From Salminus brasiliensis (lineage: Eukaryota; Chordata; Actinopteri; Characiformes; Bryconidae): a stretch of DNA of 64,000 nucleotides. The DNA lies in assembly GCF_030463535.1 (NCBI RefSeq), contig NC_132878.1:97049591-97113590 (forward strand). Direction: 5' to 3'. The stretch's first letter is position 1, and every line of letters begins with the position of its first letter. Below are positions 23,770 through 33,850 of this stretch, piece after piece. Made by a program: the position numbers and the translations under genes. The notes beneath the pieces were generated by a model, which worked only from the letters and a program-made list of their open reading frames with translations, did no database searches and was not told the DNA's origin.

Positions 23770-26700
23770 TTACACAGCTGCACCTGCAAATCACAGTAAT
23801 ACAGAGGTTACAGAGCGGAGGAGAACCAAAAATCCAAAAATCCAGTGGATTTAAACACACCACATATGGACAAAAGTATTTGGACACCCGCTCAATCACT
23901 GAATTCAGCTATCTGATTCAGTCCCATTGCACCACAGGTGTATAAACTCCAGCCCCTAGTCCTGCAGTCTGCCTTTCTTCCACACATCAGTGAAAGAACA
24001 GGAGGTTCTGAAGAGCTCACTGAACTCCAGAGTGGTTCTGTATGTAATAGGAGCTCAGCATCACTGCACCAACAACTACAACAAGTCAGCTGGTGAAATT
24101 TCCTACCTGCAGTTTAACAAGCTGATTTACCACCCTGTTATTTCACACACAGGGTGGTAACTAGGCTGCACCTGAGCATTTTCCCACCCCAACCAATGGC
24201 ACACACTTACTATTTATTAGAGATGCCACTAATGATTGTTGTTCTATCGATTAATCTATAGATTATTTAGTTGATGAAAAAAAAAAATCTATTATTTTGA
24301 TATAACTGTCTGTTACTGTACCCCTTATGAAAGTGTGTGATCTGGTGTATTCAGGCCGTTCCCCACACAAAGAAATGAGCTTGAAATAGCGAGCAAATAG
24401 AGTCATTAGACCTGGTTTATATCCAGTCAAGCTCAGAGCACACAAACACTAACACACACTGGCACCGTCAACCAACGCAAACATACCCGGCTTTGATGCA
24501 CAACCCAGCCCACAGACGCCAGTTTTTCGGCCACCCTGGAGAGAGAGCAAGGCCAACTGTGCTCTCTCTGGGCCTCGGCTGCTGATGGCAAGCAGCATGA
24601 CCGGGATTCGAACCGGTGATCATAAATTTATTGCCAATTGTGGTAATTTATACAGCAGTAGCAGCAGCATTTTACTACCTGCAGTGCTATAAAGGTGCTA
24701 TGGTAGAAAGCGTAGCTTTAAACAGACGTTAGGACCCCCTTTAAGAAAAGCTCAGGTTTGGCAGTATTTAGGAAATGAAGGCAAGTTAGGATCTTCTGTA
24801 TAATGTGCGAAATCAGATCAGATCAGATTCTTCAGACCTCAATTTAGCAAGAACTGAGGTTGTCAGAGTTAGGATCTAACGCTTGGGGGGGAGCTAAACT
24901 GCTCCAATTGGGTTAACTGGTAAGTAAATGAGTAGAGAATCAGACTCACTGGTTGGCTGCGAGCCACACGTGACCTTGTACGACGTCCATATGCTGATTG
25001 CGAGAAGAAAGGTTGCAATAAAACCAAAAACCTGTGAAAATAAATTAGATATGAATATAATAAAGCAACAGAGCACTTGCTGGTGAGTTCTGCAGCTGTG
25101 ATCACCGAACAGACCACGTTAGGAGCACTGTATTTAAATGTTTTGCAGTATCTGAACGAGTGAAACAGCTACTCTTATTATTTTCAGATTTCCTTAAGCA
25201 TGTGATTTATTGCTGCATCTGTAGCACATGACCGTAGCAGCTGGGGAAGCGGTGCTGCCTGTGTGCAGAGCTGTGAAATAACATCCTAATGACAGATAAG
25301 CTGCTGCAATTACTCACAGATCCAGCTACGAGGGCGGAGACACCACCACTTTTCACTGCGGCTACTATGGAGGCGATGAAGACCAGGATGGTGCCCACGG
25401 CATAGTGCAGAAACTCCTGCAAAACAGACAGACATACAGACCTTAATAATACTGCACTGAGCTCCCTACGCCTCCTGTAGTGTATTACAGTCTGTCAGAA
25501 TGAGCGTGTGGATCATATGATCATTATAGAGCATTATAGAGCGCCCCCTACGCTTCCTGTAGTGTATTACAGTCTGTCAGAATGAGCGTGTGGATCATAT
25601 GATCATTATAGAGCATTATAGAGCGCCCCCCTACGCTTCCTGTAGTGTATTACAGTCTGTCAGAATGAGCGTGTGGATCATATGAACATTATAGAGCATT
25701 ATAGAGCGCCCCCTACGCTTCCTGTAGTGTATTACAGTCTGTCAGAATGAGCGTGTGGATCATATGATCATTATAGAGCATTATAGAGCGCCCCCTACGC
25801 TTCCTGTAGTGTATTACAGTCTGTCAGAATGAGTGTGTGGATCATATGATCATTATAGAGCATTATAGAGCACCCCCTACGCTTCCTGTAGTGTATTACA
25901 GTCTGTCAGAATGAGCGTGTGGATCATATGAGCATTATAGAGCATTATAGAGCGCTCCCTACGCCTCCTGTAGTGTATTACAGGATGTCAGAATGAACGT
26001 GTGGATCATATGAACATTATAGAGCATTATAGAGCGCCCCCTACGCTTCCTGTAGTGTATTACAGTCTGTCAGAATGAGCGTGTGGATCATATGATCATT
26101 ATAGAGCATTATAGAACGCCCCCTACGCTTCCTGTAGTGTATTACAGTCTGTCAGAATGAGCGTGTGGATCATATGATCATTATAGAGCATTATAGAGCA
26201 CCCCCTACGCTTCCTGTAGTGTATTACAGTCTGTCAGAATGAGCGTGTGGATCATATGAGCATTATAGAGCATTATAGAGCGCTCCCTACGCCTCCTGTA
26301 GTGTATTACAGGATGTCAGAATGAACGTGTGGATCATATGAGCATTATAGAGCATTACAGAGCGCCCCCTACGCTTCCTGTAGTGTATTACAGTCTGTCA
26401 GAATGAGCGAGTGGATCATATGAACATTATAGAGCATTATAGAGCGCCCCCTATGCCTCCTGTAGTGTATTACAGTCTGTCAGAATGAGCGTGTGGATCA
26501 TATGAACATTATAGAGCATTATAGAGCGCCCCCTACGCTTCCTGTAGTGTATCACAGTCTGTCAGAATGAGCGTGTGGATCATATGAACATTATAGAGCA
26601 TTATAGAGCGCCCCCTATGCTTCCTGTACTGTATTACAGTCTGTCAGAATGAGCGTGTGGATCATATGAACATTATAGAGCATTATAGAGCGCCCCCTAC

Positions 26701-29700
26701 GCTTCCTGTAGTGTATTACAGTCTGTCAGAATGAGCGTGTAGGTCATATGAACATTATAGAGCATTATAGAGCACCCCCTACGCTTCCTGTAGTGTATTA
26801 CAGTCTGTCAGAATGAGCGTGTGGGTCATATGAACATTATAGAGCATTATAGAGCACCCCCTATGCTTCCTGTAGTGTATTACAGTCTGTCAGAATACAG
26901 AACAAAGTCCACTCACCGTCAGTGTCCAGTTAATGCAGGGGATTTTGGACTGGAGTCTGAGGATGTACATGAGGAGGAAGATGAGGAAGGCGATGAGGAA
27001 CCATAATGTGACGACCTCAAAGTACCGAAAGGCCGAAATATCCGTCCATCCAGGTGCACAGTGCACACACAGGAAGGCAATGAGGAGAGAAATCTGCAAG
27101 GGCAAAACAGTATCACACACACTGTTCATATAATATTCCCTTAAATTATACTGTATATTCTATATGAAATTATGTAATTATGTCATATTTATAAACATAT
27201 CATTACATGCGTATAGTTAGTATTAAACCAAAATGACGAAACATACATTTCCATGTAAGAAGAATGAAGGTTTTGGTTAAAAGACAACAAACCATATTAC
27301 AAAAATGAAATATCATACACGTGTGATTGCCTATTTTGCTTATGAACTTTGTCCAAATGTTTGTGGACACCCCTTCTAATAAATGCATTCAGCTACTCTG
27401 AATTGCACCCTTTGCTGACGCAGATTCCTGTCTAGTCCCTGTAGAGGATATTTGCATTGCCAATAGAATAGGACTCCCTGGAGCAGATAAACACTATGAC
27501 CCTATTGGCACCATGCTGCCTAATGCCAGGTGTGGGCTAGAGGGGTATAAAGCCCCCCAGCACTGAGGAGCTGTGGAGCGATGGATGGTGGAGCTCCATC
27601 CAGTACTTTTGGGATGAGTTGGGGATGATGAGTTGGGGTGGTGATCATCATCCAACATCCTCATCCTCACTAATGCAGCTCCTGTGGCTGAATGCAATCA
27701 AATCCTCACAGCAATGCTCCTCCTCTAAAATCTAGTAGAAAGTCTTATTCTCTGGACAGTAGAGACAGTTACTCCAACAGAAGCAGGATCATCTCTTTTA
27801 ATACCCTTGATTTCAGAAGAAAAGATGAATGAGCAGGTGTCCCAATACTTTTGTCCATATATTGAACACTGTATTAGCATGCTGGCTAACTCGCCTACTG
27901 TAAACAGCTCATACAGCCTGACCACCCTGTCAGAAAGCCTCCTGAGAGACTCTGTGGAGCTAACTTAGTGATTAGCATGCTGGCTAACTATCCTACGGAG
28001 GAAGGAATGGCCGCGTTTAGTTTAGCCTCGGCCAGCTAAAGTTAGCACGGCTTCTGTTGTGGAGCCCTATCTTCTAGCTAGCTCCTTTGGGTCTTAACTA
28101 TATTTGGCCTCGTCTCGGCCTCGGGGTGAGGTTGACTCGTCTCTCTGAGGTAGAGTTCATTAGAAAATTAAATATCTTTTTTTAAATATCTCCCCAATCT
28201 GGACCGCCAATTGCCCGATGAGCAGGTGTCCCAATACTTTTGTCCATATTTTGTATTTGGTTGTATGTGGGGATTAAGTGTATATTAGCATGCTAAAAGG
28301 ACAGTGCGTACAGAGCGACGGGTCAGCCCTATCGTTTATGGGCTCATACGTACCCCACCCTTGGTACGGGATGTCCCCGACACTAGTGAGGGCGGCAATC
28401 CGATGAAACCTCAAACGATGTGGGTGGAGAGCGCCATCTACCCACCCTGGAGAGAGAGCAAGGCCAATTGTGCTCACTCTGGGCCTCGGCTGCCGATGGC
28501 AAGCAGCATGACCGGGATTCGAACCAGCGACCCTCTGAACATAGTGCTCATAGGTTCATTCACCCTATCAGTGAGCAAGTCGCTGCAGGGAGTGGTTTCC
28601 TGTCACTCCACGGCCAGAGCAAAAATTAGCCATAACATTAAAACCACTGACAGATGAAGGGGCGTCAAGGGGTGGAGATTTTAGGCAGCGAGTGGACAGT
28701 CAGTTCTCAAAGCTGATGAAGGTGAGGTCTTACAAGGTAGGTGTTGGGGGGTGTTCCTACTTTCTACTAGATTTGAGGGACCATTGCTGTGAGGATTTGA
28801 TTGCAATCAGCAACAAGAGCGTTAGAGCATCATCCCATTAAAAGAAATGGATGGAGCTCCACCACCATCATTCCAGAGAACACCACTGTTCCTCCACTGC
28901 TCCTCAATGTTGCTGGGGGGCTTTATTATCCCCCTCTAGCCCACGCCTGGCATCATCTGCTCCTGCATTACTTCTCTACAGGGACTCGACAAGCCGCGTG
29001 CGAGTGTGTGTCAGCAGCAATGAGTGCAACCTAAAGTAGCTGAATGCATTCATTAGAAAGGCTGTCCACAAATATTTGGACACGCAATGTATTGCTTACA
29101 CACACACACTTTCCATGACCTAATTCAGCTCACAATTCATTTCTGGACGCAAACATTCACCGCTGGACTAACGCTGGAAACGCCGCCCCGCTAAATACAC
29201 ACCGTGTCCACGCAGAGGCCGTGCCTGCCAAAAGCCTACCACCGACAGAGGCCCATTGTTCCCCAGCCCTCATTTCTCAGCTGCACACCTTCCATCCCCG
29301 AGGCTGTCCAGGACTGTGTCCAGCCCTATAACTTCAATAACCCTGCAGCAACTTCTCAGTGGAGCTTCTGGGGCCATCCTGGGCCGACCACCTTGCGCTT
29401 GGATCTTCTCGTCTGGTGTGTAAAAATAGCTAAAACCCCATAACTCCAGAGCGAGAGGAGTGACCTACAGCAAGGCAGCTCACTGAGACACATCTGGAGC
29501 AGAAGGGGGCTTGTCGGTGGTTGGGGTGGTGCAACAGAGAACACCACTACCTACCTGTGAGCTTCCACACTGGGGTTCGATTCCTGGTCTGGGTGACTGT
29601 GGGTGCTGCACTACACCCATAAGAGTAAGGGCAAGACTCCCAACCCTACATTGGCTCACCCCTTAGCTCTGGAGAAGAGTGAGAAGATCCTGGAGAAACA

Positions 29701-30043
29701 TCTGGATTCTTTCTGCACCTGATTTTAGAATGTATTCACCATCACATTGAGATCTGCAAGCTAAAAACTTGGCCTTACTCTCATATAATGACTCAGGGGT
29801 GGACAGTCAGGGGTCCCACAGTAAGCTCGCTCTGACCTCGACCCCTTATCCGGCCCTGCTGCTGTGCTCGTTGGAGAAGTTGCTCAATCTAACGGCAGGA
29901 AAACGACGTGTTCTCACCACTTGTGCGACTTTCAGCAGCCCATGGAAAGTCCTCACGTAGCCGATGTTCAGGAAGCCCCCCTCGCTCGACGAGCTGCTTG
30001 TGGTAGTCGTAGTCGTCCTGGTCGTGACCACAGTGTGAGACAT
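23770..30043 (-). CDS. cmtm7: CKLF-like MARVEL transmembrane protein 7, five coding exons
   Basis: Coding exons on the minus strand: 29918-30043, 26917-27093, 25318-25416, 24950-25031, 23770-23783. All have GT donors (GTGAGA, GTGAGT, GTGAGT, GTGAGT) and AG acceptors, and the frame is continuous, giving 165 residues (human about 175). The protein starts MSHTVVTTRTTTTTTSSSSS, then LLKVAQV|ISLLIAFLCV, WTDISAFRYFEVVTL, PCINWTLT|EFLHYAVGT, VFGFIATFLLAISIWTSYKV and ends TSAAV. This matches CMTM7 (LLKVAQ, SYFEVVT, LLHYLIGT, GFMATF, final AAV) and a four-helix MARVEL domain at about residues 34-155. The last exon has only 14 coding bases. Reading through the exon 4 donor would give a different tail (SESDSLLIYLPV); I prefer the spliced form because AAV matches the family. 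In mammals CMTM7 is a tetraspan protein tied to B-1a cell development and receptor trafficking. A possible AATAAA lies near 22985. Introns hold repeats listed separately. Confidence 0.9.
23866..24112 (+). mobile_element. Tc1-like element, 5' fragment (in cmtm7 intron 4)
   Basis: Starts with TATGGACAAAAGTATTTGGA and CACCCGCTCAATCACTG, then a leader and the beginning of a decayed transposase frame (GAGCTCACTGAACTCCAGAG, AACAAGTCAGCTGGTGAAAT). The rest of the transposase is absent. A reverse-oriented relative is at 49270-49530. Confidence 0.65.
24525..24625 (-). mobile_element. SINE-like element, family S3
   Basis: CCACCCTGGAGAGAGAGCAA, GGCCTCGGCTGCTGATGGCA and a tRNA-like CCGGGATTCGAACCGG (complement of a B box). 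Copies also at 28425-28530 and 53035-53165. Lies in cmtm7 intron 4, in the gene's own orientation. Confidence 0.6.
25463..26897. repeat. 82-bp tandem array in cmtm7 intron 2
   Basis: About 17.5 units of 82 bp, each with CGCCCCCTACGCTTCCTGTA, GTGTATTACAGTCTGTCAGA, ATGAGCGTGTGGATCATATG and AACATTATAGAGCATTATAG. Units are highly similar, with variants ATGATC/ATGAAC/ATGAGC. The array stops 20 bp short of the exon 2 donor, so nearly the whole 1.5-kb intron is repeat. Confidence 0.97.
27347..27870 (-). mobile_element. Family 1 miniature element, full length (in cmtm7 intron 1)
   Basis: Runs from TTTGTCCAAATGTTTGTGGA, CACCCCTTCTAATAAATGCA through GCCAGGTGTGGGCTAG and CCCCCCAGCACTGAGGAGCT to GTGTCCCAATACTTTTGTCC. 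This is the best full-length copy in the window, about 520 bp, with no transposase frame. Confidence 0.85.
28208..28530. mobile_element. Family 1 terminal scrap and S3 SINE copy
   Basis: GTGTCCCAATACTTTTGTCC at 28227-28246 is a lone right terminus of family 1. At 28425-28530 an S3 copy follows (ACCCTGGAGAGAGAGCAAGG to GGGATTCGAACC). Both are in cmtm7 intron 1. Confidence 0.55.
28628..29090 (+). mobile_element. Family 2 terminus joined to a partial family 1 element
   Basis: TTAGCCATAACATTAAAACC and CTGACAGATGAAGGGG at 28626-28660 are the start of the family 2 transposon. From about 28768 a family 1 copy lacking its left end runs CTACTAGATTTGAGG through GGATGGAGCTCC, GGGGGGCTTTATT and GCCCACGCCTGGCAT to TGTCCACAAATATTTGGACA. 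Confidence 0.6.
29100..29560. other. cmtm7 intron 1, no repeat family recognised
   Basis: About 450 bp of ordinary composition. Nothing here reads as an exon with supported splice sites. Confidence 0.35.
29560..29655 (-). mobile_element. SINE-like element, family S2 (partial)
   Basis: GGGGTTCGATTCCTGGTCTG (B-box-like) followed by TAAGAGTAAGGGCAAGACTC, the reverse arrangement of 9015-9195. Confidence 0.55.
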
Positions 30044-30083
30044 CTTGAAGAAATGAAGGCTGTATAACAGCAGGGCTCTCTAC

Positions 30084-30114
<31 letters not shown>

Positions 30115-30262
30115 GTCTGGCTGCGCCCATGAGGGGGAAAGCCTGTCGTCAACAGAGGAACTCTTACAATGGGTGTGACAGCGAGGGGGAGGGGCGATTA
30201 CGCAACCGTATCCAGGAACGCCCCGCCCCCGCTGCGTTGGGATTGGCTGTTGAACGTCAGCA
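30044..30262 (-). promoter_or_regulatory. cmtm7 promoter region
   Basis: Directly upstream of the cmtm7 start on the minus strand. A GC box (GGGGGCGGGG on the minus strand, 30223-30232), a CCAAT box (GATTGG on +, 30241-30246) and a CRE-like half-site (AACGTCA, 30253-30259) cluster within 40 bp. A GT microsatellite (30087-30112) lies in the presumed 5'UTR. No TATA box is evident. Use as a promoter is inference from position and motif clustering. Confidence 0.55.
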
Positions 30263-30269
30263 ACAACAA

Positions 30270-30565
30270 CAGGAATAATAATTTTTAATAATAATAATAA
30301 TAATTATTATTATTATTATTAGTAGTAGTAGTATGCTCTGTATGTGTTTAGCATAATCTATTTACAAAACTGCAGCTCTAAATGTTTTTACATAAAAAAA
30401 TAAATATCAAATATTAGAAAAAAAGAAACATGAAAGAATTATCTAAAAACTAATAAAATGTGAAAATTAGCTGAAAATCTAAATCCTAAAATTAACTGAA
30501 AGAGGGAAAAAATATAAACTACAACCTAAAAATATTTAAAGATGATATAATAACAGATTTAAAAG

Positions 30566-30607
<42 letters not shown>

Positions 30608-31030
30608 CACAAATACATATACAAAAAATATATATAGGATACACTGAAAATATATATCCTAATAGCTGAAAATCTAAATCTTAAAATTAACTGAAAGAGG
30701 GAAAAAATATCAACTACAACCTAAAAATATTTAAAGATGATATTAATAACAGATTTAATATATATATAACACAAATATATATACAACAATATATATAGGA
30801 TACACTGAACATTCTACATTTATATATCAATAATACAATGTTATACATAATATAATATACAATTATACAACATATTTGTTTATTTATACAATTATACAAT
30901 ATTTTATAAACACAAATTATTTTATTTATAAACAATTCACTACCTGTTGTTTAAATTGCAGTTTTAGGTCAGATTTATACAAGATAGATACAAATATATA
31001 GGATAGAAATGTATTTGTATATATTTCAAA
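30270..31030. repeat. AT-rich low-complexity tract with TA microsatellite
   Basis: Starts with (TAA)n/(TTA)n, which is a hairpin-forming inverted microsatellite (about 30282-30322). (TA)n follows at 30568-30606, with two near copies of an AACTGAAAGAGGGAAAAAAT segment at 30495 and 30690. No gene. Confidence 0.7.
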
Positions 31031-31115
31031 TCAAATCAAATCAAATTTTATTTGTCACATACATAGTCATACACAGTATAACTTGCAGTGAAATGCTTTT
31101 ATGACAGTCTGCCCA
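31030..31115 (-). mobile_element. 3' tail of a LINE/SINE (ATCAAATCAAAT repeats)
   Basis: CAAATCAAATCAAATCAAAT followed by TTTATTTGTCACATACATAG and GCAGTGAAATGCTTTTATGA is a common teleost retroposon 3' end, written here in reverse with its short terminal repeats first. Confidence 0.5.
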
Positions 31116-31414
31116 CATTAAATATCTATTATTTTTGCCATCTTGACTTTTATCTTATATTTTTATGTTTTTGTTTGTTTGTTTGTTTGTTTTTTGTGTT
31201 TCACTGCTACGTAGCACGTATGACCAAATCAACTTTAATTTGAAATGTGAAGTAACTAAATAAAATATTTTGTGTTCTTGTGTTAATGTAATACATAAAT
31301 AAAAAAACTATAAACATAATAAATAAATAAATAAATAATACGTTTTTAAGTTTTTAAACTTTTTTAACGTTTTTTTTTTTTGTTTTTTGTTTTTTTTTTT
31401 TACAAACGTCCTGA

Positions 31415-31530
31415 GCTACGATTGGCTGGTAGTACAAGTCAGCACAAACTAGTAGCCAATCCCAGCGAAGTAGGGCGGGGCTTGTACGAAAACGGGTGGG
31501 ATTTTGAAAAGGGGCGCTTAAAGCACTTCC
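31415..31530. promoter_or_regulatory. Orphan promoter-like cluster
   Basis: An inverted CCAAT (ATTGG in GATTGGCTGG), a forward CCAAT (AGCCAATCCCAG) and a GC box (AGGGCGGGGCTT) lie within about 60 bp. No recognisable coding exon follows on either strand within 1 kb. Could drive a non-coding transcript, or be chance. Confidence 0.35.
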
Positions 31531-31719
31531 ACAAGCAGCTCAGAATCAGTGGCAACAATAACAGTGAACCAGTGAAAGCTCCACAGAAGGGTCTGGAACA
31601 GTCATGCCTTTCTCTCGTGCAGGTTTCCACTCCACCAGAGTCACAGTCTACATTCATCAAGTGCAAACAGATTACCAGCATAGCTAGAGCGTCAGTGTGG
31701 AAGTTGTACACATGCAGAA

Positions 31720-32000
31720 AGGGCCATAAGTATTTGGACAGTGACAGTATTTGTGAGTTTGCCTCTGTGCACCACCTCAACGTATCTAAAAAACAGGCTG
31801 ACAGTCATTTTTACAGTCCCACCATTTTTACAGGCTCAAAACTCAAATGAACATAATTATAGATATGAGGATTATTTTTAATACTTGGATGCAAATATTT
31901 CCTCATTGAGAGGCCTTCACTGCAGCCACCTTCAGTTGCCGACCTCTGTGAGAGTGTCCTGGACTTGACTAGATGTTGAAAGACTTCTCCAAGCATCTAC
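31720..32000 (+). mobile_element. Mariner/Tc1-type miniature element (family 3) fragment
   Basis: GGGCCATAAGTATTTGGACA and GTGACAGTATTTGTGAGTTT, then TACTTGGATGCAAATATTTC and CTTCACTGCAGCCACCTTCA, are landmarks of a fish element related to Tc1. Large internal deletions, no frame. Confidence 0.6.
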
Positions 32001-32885
32001 TTTAGTCGACTCTTGTGGTCTTCTGGGTTTGGGTTGGATCTGCTGAACAGAATAAACAGAACAAAACCGGGATCAGCGGTATGTCTGGTGAAGCATGGCG
32101 GTGGCTCTGTGATCAACTACCTCGTCTGGCACTGGAAACCTGCAGAGTGTGGAGGAAGAGGAGGAAACATCAGGCCTTCGGTGAGCAAGCTGAAGCCCAG
32201 GCGCCATTGGACCTTCCAACGGGACAGCTTACAGTCCACCATGGCTCGGTTTCAGAAGAAGTCCTGGAAGAGTGAACCCCACTTGAACCCCATAGAAAAT
32301 CTTTGGTGGGTTGGTAGAAGGTGGCTGCAGAAGCAAACCCCAGGGTATCAGGGAGCTGGAGGCCACAGCCCATGACCATGAGGAGGTTGCTCCTCAAGTA
32401 CTGAAGGTGCTTGTCCTGAAGGAACTGGGTAATTCTGAGACTGGTGAAAGCACTTGTTCTATTAGTTGTGTGGAGATATTTAAATTAGCTAGTTTTGATT
32501 GGTTTATTGCATAAATAGATTTATTTATTGATTATGATATTAAAACCATAATAAAATACTTGAAATATGGCGGTACAGAAGGCTATAACACAGTTCCTAC
32601 ACTGATTTTATGTAGATAACAGGGTTGTAAAGTATAGATTGCTTGCATAAGCTGCCAAAGCCTAATTTACTGATTAACTGTAATTTATTAACCTATCACT
32701 TCCCCAAAAAGGTCATTTTTTCCCCACAATTAACATCATTTTTCAGTTTTTAGTTAATTTAACTCAGTAACTAAATACTATTTAAGGTCACTGGACGTCA
32801 CTGTACCATTGCAAGCTATTCAATGGACTTAATGTCAATAAAAACTATAGAAAATTGGGAGTGTTCTAAAACTTTTGACCAGTAG
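32000..32885 (+). pseudogene. Decayed Tc1-like transposase (C-terminal half)
   Basis: Frames near 32080-32130 read VCLVKHGGGSV, matching the KHGGGSVMVWG segment of Tc1/mariner transposases. Frames near 32275-32305 read PHLNPIENLWW, matching the DLNPIENLW segment that follows the catalytic D/E residues. Frame shifts separate them. The end at about 32862-32886 (CTAAAACTTTTGACCAGTAG) resembles a Tc1-class terminus. Non-functional. Confidence 0.65.
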
Positions 32886-32889
32886 AGCC

Positions 32890-33850
32890 TGTAGCTGCTG
32901 ACCGGTCCATATGTTGTGACCAGTCACTCAGTGCAGCTTTCGCGCCAGGCCTCCCCCCTTTACTAAAGAGGGATCCTATAGCATAGAGCAATCTGATGTA
33001 TTTGGACAGCTGGGCTCGAAGACTCTGTCCCCTTGGGTGAGTCCCAGTCGCTTGCCTTCAGCTTAAAGCAGCCAGATTTAGGGGGTAATGCCCAGCCCTG
33101 ATTCTCGAGGCATGGACTCCACAAGATCTCTAAAGGTGTCCTGTTGTCTCTGGCCACAAGACCAAGAACGTTAGCAGCAGATAATCCTGTAATGCGCAGT
33201 GAACTGTGGGATTTTATGAGTGCACAGGTCATTCTGCACTGCCAGCTCCTCCCACAAACCCCATTTGGCTTTGTGCACTGGTGTGAGCGTGGTTCCTGTG
33301 GTTTCCTGTAAGCATCTGCGTTTCTCAGTTCTCAAACTTGTGAAAACACACCGTTCAAGACCACAATTAATACACACACGTTTGCTGCTACTGCTCCTGC
33401 ACAGACTATAATACCCAGTTCATCATGAAATGTGTAACATAGGGTGGTCAAATTGTAGGGGCCTGCAAGTAGGCCTAAGTTCTCAGACCTTGGCAGTGTG
33501 GGAGGGTGGGAGGAGTTAAATAGCTTTAAAACCATGCATGAATTGAATTTTGGAAGAAGGACCACACCCAAACTGTCATTATTTACAGACAAAACAAGCT
33601 AGTATGACGGGGTGGTAAATTTCACCCTAAAATGTCCACAGTCCTTCAAGTGGTTCTGGCAAGTTCCTGCCCTGGGACACCTGCCAATCAATCTGAAATA
33701 TCATTTTCTTTGCATTAATAGTGTAATAGTGTACAAATATATATTAAAAACTTGTGTTTGTATTTTGTGTGACGGGGTGGTTGGGTTGAGCTTGACAGAA
33801 CTTGTCACATGAAAAAAAAACAACAACAAGCCTTTCTTTGTTCTTGGCTG
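32890..33850. other. Intergenic stretch with dispersed fragments
   Basis: No gene recognised. A family 2 scrap (GGCATGGACTCCACAAGATC, TTAGCAGCAGATAATCCTGT) lies at about 33105-33195. ACGGGGTGGTAA-type words occur at 33605 and 33771 and again at 35538, on the other side of the LINE, suggesting that the LINE inserted into a repeat of this kind. Confidence 0.45.

Noticed and set aside
31380-31850. 156-codon + frame starting MFFVFFFYKRPELRLAG
   Set aside because: Starts in a poly-T tract, runs through a promoter-like cluster and ends in a transposon fragment; no protein similarity recognised.
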